DNA of 43,274 bases, from positions 1 through 43,274 of the forward strand of contig JAGPMK010000011.1 of assembly GCA_018052995.1 (NCBI GenBank), in the 5' to 3' direction. Origin of the DNA: Syntrophorhabdales bacterium. Lineage in GTDB: Bacteria > Desulfobacterota > Syntrophorhabdia > Syntrophorhabdales > Syntrophorhabdaceae. This document shows, in pieces, positions 40,460-43,274 of this stretch. The notes below the pieces were generated by a model that was not told the DNA's origin, did no database searches, and saw only the letters and a list, made by a program, of their open reading frames with translations. Made by a program: the position numbers and the translations under genes. The first letter of the stretch is position 1. Each line of letters opens with the position of its first letter.

Positions 40460-41465
40460 CAAGACTATTCTTGTGACAGGTGGATGTGGTTTTATAGGTA
40501 GTAATTTTGTGAGGCATATGATCTCTAAGTATCAATACAATATTATAAATATGGACAAACTCACATATGCCGGTAATCTGGAAAACCTAAAAGACATAGA
40601 AGATGATATTAGATACAGGTTTGTAAAAGCGGATATTGCAGACAGGGCAGTTCTGGAAAGGGTATTTGATGAGGATATCTATGGCGTTATAAATTTTGCC
40701 GCAGAAACCCATGTGGATAGAAGCATCATGGAACCTGACGCCTTTATCAGGACAAATATAAATGGGACATTTAATATCCTTGAGATGGTAAAGAAAAAAG
40801 GCATTAAAAATTTTGTTCAGATATCAACCGATGAGGTCTATGGCTCACTGGGACCAGAGGGAAAATTCAGGGAAGACACACCTCTCTCACCTAATAGCCC
40901 ATATTCAGCATCAAAGGCATCAGCAGATATGCTAGTTATGGCATACTATCATACATTCAATGCGCCCGTGATGATTACAAGGTGTTCTAACAATTATGGT
41001 CCATATCAATTTCCTGAGAAACTGATACCCCTTATTATCACCAATGCCCTTGCTGATGCAGAATTGCCTGTCTATGGTGATGGGATGAACATAAGGGACT
41101 GGATCCATGTGGAAGACCACTGTGAGGCAATAGACCTGGTTTTTCATAAAGGTAAGCCTGGTAATGTTTATAACATTGGGGGAGAAAACGAGAGGACAAA
41201 CATAGAGATAGTCAGACTCATACTTGATATACTTGGAAAACCCCACAGCCTTATTAAGTTTGTAAAGGATAGACCAGGTCATGACCGTAGATATGCCATT
41301 GATTCCACAAAGATAAAGAATGAGCTTGGCTTTAAAATAAAAAAAGATTTTAGAAAAGGCATGGAGGATACGGTTAATTGGTATGTAAATAACAGGATGT
41401 GGTGGGAGAGGATAAAAAGCGGGGAGTATATGGAGTATTATGAAAGGATGTATAAAAACAGATAA
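40452..41465 (+). CDS. rmlB: dTDP-glucose 4,6-dehydratase
   Basis: RmlB converts dTDP-glucose to dTDP-4-keto-6-deoxyglucose using bound NAD. The 337-residue protein is a short-chain dehydrogenase relative. The NAD-binding GGCGFIGSNF opens it, followed by LTYAGNLENL, NFAAETHVDRS, the STDEVYGSLG active-site segment, YSASKAS (YxxxK) and RCSNNYGPYQFPEKLIP. All are diagnostic for RmlB. The ATG at 40452 is chosen because GGAG lies 7-9 bases before it and the NAD motif then starts normally. A longer frame from 40422 would overlap the previous gene more. Confidence 0.96.
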   Translation: MDNKTILVTGGCGFIGSNFVRHMISKYQYNIINMDKLTYAGNLENLKDIEDDIRYRFVKADIADRAVLERVFDEDIYGVINFAAETHVDRSIMEPDAFIRTNINGTFNILEMVKKKGIKNFVQISTDEVYGSLGPEGKFREDTPLSPNSPYSASKASADMLVMAYYHTFNAPVMITRCSNNYGPYQFPEKLIPLIITNALADAELPVYGDGMNIRDWIHVEDHCEAIDLVFHKGKPGNVYNIGGENERTNIEIVRLILDILGKPHSLIKFVKDRPGHDRRYAIDSTKIKNELGFKIKKDFRKGMEDTVNWYVNNRMWWERIKSGEYMEYYERMYKNR

Positions 41466-41471
41466 ACCCTG

Positions 41472-42179
41472 ATGAAGGCTATCTTCTTTTCTGATATCCA
41501 TCTTGAACGATCCAATAAAAAAAAGGAATCTGTAGTAAAAAGTTTTATAAGTAAGATATGCCATGATGCTGATATTGTCTTTGTCCTTGGTGACCTTTTT
41601 GAATTTTTTTATGGTTACAGGGACTATATCTACCCATGGTATCAGGGGGTCATTGATTCCCTTAAGGATTTAACTGATAAGGGTAAAAAGGTCTTTTTTC
41701 TGGAAGGTAATCATGAATTTCAGGCAGGAAATTCCCTCAAAAACTATGCAGGCATAGAATGTTACAGGGAGCTATCTACTGAGATGGACGGAAAAAAAGT
41801 CTTTTTGGCACATGGGAATGAATTTATGGGGAATAACCCTCTAAGCCTCCTTAAGTCAGACCTTGTCTACTCGATTATGGAGGCATTGGGGCCCATCTTG
41901 ACATGGAAGATCGCCATGCTGTCAAGCCTTATCCTGTCTGACAAGAAAAAACCTTACAGCGAGGATGTGAAACAGATATTCAGGAGATTCGGCAAGACAA
42001 AGTTGAAAGATAGCTATGATGTGGTGATATTAGCACATACCCATATGCCAGACAAGGTTGGATTTAAAATAGATAATTCTGAAAAGTTATACCTGAATAC
42101 AGGGGATCTGTTCAGATACCATTCTTATATAGAATATGAAAGCAGCAAGGGGTTTGATATAAAGGAATATATAATTTAA
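41472..42179 (+). CDS. LpxH-like UDP-2,3-diacylglucosamine hydrolase / metallophosphoesterase
   Basis: A 235-residue metallophosphoesterase with FSDIHLE, LGDLFEFFYGY, EGNHEFQ, AHGNEFM and LAHTHMPD, in the order and spacing of LpxH-type lipid A enzymes. LpxH removes UMP from UDP-2,3-diacylglucosamine at the inner-membrane face. Placement after lptD and the dTDP-sugar genes supports an envelope role, but assignment to LpxH rather than another family member is inference. It begins 6 bases after rmlB with no clear Shine-Dalgarno sequence. Its 3' end overlaps the opposing membrane gene by 4 bases. Confidence 0.8.
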   Translation: MKAIFFSDIHLERSNKKKESVVKSFISKICHDADIVFVLGDLFEFFYGYRDYIYPWYQGVIDSLKDLTDKGKKVFFLEGNHEFQAGNSLKNYAGIECYRELSTEMDGKKVFLAHGNEFMGNNPLSLLKSDLVYSIMEALGPILTWKIAMLSSLILSDKKKPYSEDVKQIFRRFGKTKLKDSYDVVILAHTHMPDKVGFKIDNSEKLYLNTGDLFRYHSYIEYESSKGFDIKEYII

Positions 42180-42877
42180 GCCCTTTTTTTGCATTTTTTT
42201 ACACAATTTTTGCACATCAGACCTGCGTTATAGAGTTCAAAGAATCTTTCAGGGTGCCTGTGATATAGATATTCCCATTGGACAATAGCTAAAATGGATA
42301 GAAAAAGGATTGAATATGTCCAGAATGATGGGATGAATATCATGGGTGAAAACGCCATAATATAACCCCAGTTATTTATCCTGCAGGTGTTGCAGCATTT
42401 ATTGTCTATAATTGCCTGGAAGGGACACCATATGGTTGCGCAGAATTCATCCATGAAGATAAAAAATATTACAATTATAAATATCCATAGATCATTCAGC
42501 ATGTGGGCTTTTCTCCACAACCACATGGTAAGCACCAGGAGGATCCAGTAGATGGCAGACCTTATTGCCCCACTGTCTATCTTTTTTTTGTATTTGTTTA
42601 ATCTTTCCCTTTTGGAAGGGCTATCAGGTCCTGCCTCTTTGTAGTTTAATCTATAGATCTTTCCAAGATTCATCTTTTTATTTAGCGTCGGAATGAATCT
42701 TTTTATCAATGTTAAAACAGTTAGTAACCATAAAATGTGGTATGTCTTAATGGATAGGAGGATGGGGTATGCGAAGAATTCCTCAAGGATATGTGGTTTT
42801 ACTATGGCAAGAACAAAGGAGGTGATAAGAACCCCACCCTTTATAGCAAGCTCAGTCCCGTTTTTGTTGATCTTCAT
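42176..42877 (-). CDS. Cysteine-rich integral membrane protein, function unknown
   Basis: A 233-residue protein with about six hydrophobic segments and eight cysteines grouped on what may be one membrane face. Cys146, Cys151, Cys161, Cys162 and Cys165 lie between two helices. Cys222, Cys225 and Cys229 form a CxxCxxxC in the basic C-terminal tail. The arrangement suggests metal or Fe-S cluster binding, possibly in membrane electron transfer; no catalytic family is recognised. A basic loop (about 80-100) precedes the third helix. No Shine-Dalgarno sequence is visible before the ATG, which directly follows a TAG stop of a tiny upstream frame. Confidence 0.7.
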   Translation of the reverse strand: MKINKNGTELAIKGGVLITSFVLAIVKPHILEEFFAYPILLSIKTYHILWLLTVLTLIKRFIPTLNKKMNLGKIYRLNYKEAGPDSPSKRERLNKYKKKIDSGAIRSAIYWILLVLTMWLWRKAHMLNDLWIFIIVIFFIFMDEFCATIWCPFQAIIDNKCCNTCRINNWGYIMAFSPMIFIPSFWTYSILFLSILAIVQWEYLYHRHPERFFELYNAGLMCKNCVKKCKKRA

Positions 42878-42967
42878 CTATGTTTTAGGGGTTTTTAGTT
42901 TTTTGCCCTTTCCCTTGATTCCTTTTAAGCATAACTGCACGCCACAGTCATTTTTACCTGTAATCAT
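42878..42967 (-). CDS. Possible 29-residue leader ORF
   Basis: An open frame of 29 codons ends in TAG, immediately followed by the ATG of the cysteine-rich membrane protein (TAGATG). The peptide would be basic, with two cysteines (DCGVQLCLKG) and a Lys-rich tail. There is no strong ribosome-binding site. It may be coupled leader translation or chance; evidence is position only. Confidence 0.3.
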   Translation of the reverse strand: MITGKNDCGVQLCLKGIKGKGKKLKTPKT

Positions 42968-43274
42968 ATGGCATTGAGATATTAGGCAATCTCAATTATA
43001 TATACCTTTTATTTTATAGTCTTTCCAATTCGGTATTTTTCGTAAATTGATAGGTCGCCTTATAAAAATCAATGGCGCCCTTGAGGTCTAATTTTAGTGT
43101 TTTTTTAACATTTTTTTATATATAACTATTTATACTTTCAAGTCAATAAATAAAAATCTATCCTTGACATTAAATCTATTGACGTCTACAATGGAGTGTT
43201 AATTTATAATAAAAATTAAGTCATGTGATATAGGTCATTTACAAACTATATAGGAGATCACCATAATTTAGTTT
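42968..43274. other. Gene-free end region with hairpin
   Basis: No gene is seen in these 307 bases. A perfect 8-bp stem-loop, ATTGAGAT (42973-42980) with ATCTCAAT (42989-42996), lies just upstream of the leader frame. It could shape the 5' end of that minus-strand message. The rest is AT-rich and holds a promoter pointing out of the window. Confidence 0.45.
43164..43192 (+). promoter_or_regulatory. Strong sigma70-like promoter reading out of the window
   Basis: TTGACA (43164-43169), a 17-base spacer and TACAAT (43187-43192) make a near-consensus promoter. A ribosome-binding-like AGGAG occurs at 43252-43256, but no ATG follows before the window ends, so the served gene lies beyond it. Confidence 0.65.

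Overview
The window is AT-rich bacterial chromosomal DNA. Codon usage leans strongly on ATA (Ile) and AGG/AGA (Arg). LptD, LspA, an LpxH-like hydrolase and a lytic transglycosylase indicate a Gram-negative cell with lipopolysaccharide. The content looks anaerobic: a CoA-disulfide-reductase-type flavoprotein, a rubrerythrin-like diiron protein, an [FeFe]-hydrogenase-derived sensor kinase, a fused NfnAB/SudAB-type ferredoxin:NAD(P)H oxidoreductase, a GlcD/GlcF-like pair and an AMP-forming acyl-CoA ligase. This gene mix fits a syntrophic or sulfur-metabolising lineage of the Desulfobacterota or Nitrospirota type. That placement is inference; no rRNA or tRNA gene is visible to fix the taxonomy. 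I saw no insertion sequence, prophage or CRISPR array.

Layout. (1) 1-6.6 kb, minus strand: the start of a small secreted repeat protein cut by the window edge, a large DUF748/AsmA-like envelope protein, a ferritin-like protein, a CoA-disulfide-reductase-like enzyme, PgsA and a lytic transglycosylase. (2) 6.6-10.7 kb: rsmI facing a membrane sensor kinase, then glgC with its own terminator. (3) 10.8-17.3 kb, plus strand: a redox-signalling block made of an [FeFe]-hydrogenase-like histidine kinase, a stand-alone receiver, a receiver-PAS-kinase and fused NfnAB, closed by a terminator. (4) 17.4-19.7 kb, minus strand: an AEC permease and a metallophosphoesterase. (5) 19.7-24.2 kb, plus strand: glcD-like, glcF-like and acyl-CoA ligase genes bounded by a promoter and a strong terminator. 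(6) 24.2-28.9 kb, plus strand: a CobD/HisC-fold protein lacking its catalytic lysine, a secreted 5'-nucleotidase, an inositol-phosphatase-family enzyme, a V4R-domain protein and a soluble histidine kinase. (7) 29-35 kb, minus strand: a hydrolase, ileS-lspA, two small proteins and a eukaryote-like UDP-sugar pyrophosphorylase. (8) 35.1-42.2 kb, plus strand: a compact operon accD-folC-lptD-rmlA-rmlC-rmlB-lpxH for lipid, folate and LPS/dTDP-sugar functions. (9) 42.2-43.3 kb: a cysteine-rich membrane protein on the minus strand, a possible 29-codon leader ORF, and a strong outward promoter.

How they fit together. Block 3 appears to couple sensing of redox state through Fe-S clusters to electron bifurcation between ferredoxin and NAD(P)H. 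It has no DNA-binding output in the window. Block 6 pairs a putative ligand-binding V4R protein with a kinase that has no sensor of its own. Block 8 is an envelope operon. The observations most worth checking are the degenerate hydrogenase-like kinase, the lysine-less aminotransferase-fold protein, the split V4R/kinase sensor and the eight-cysteine membrane protein.
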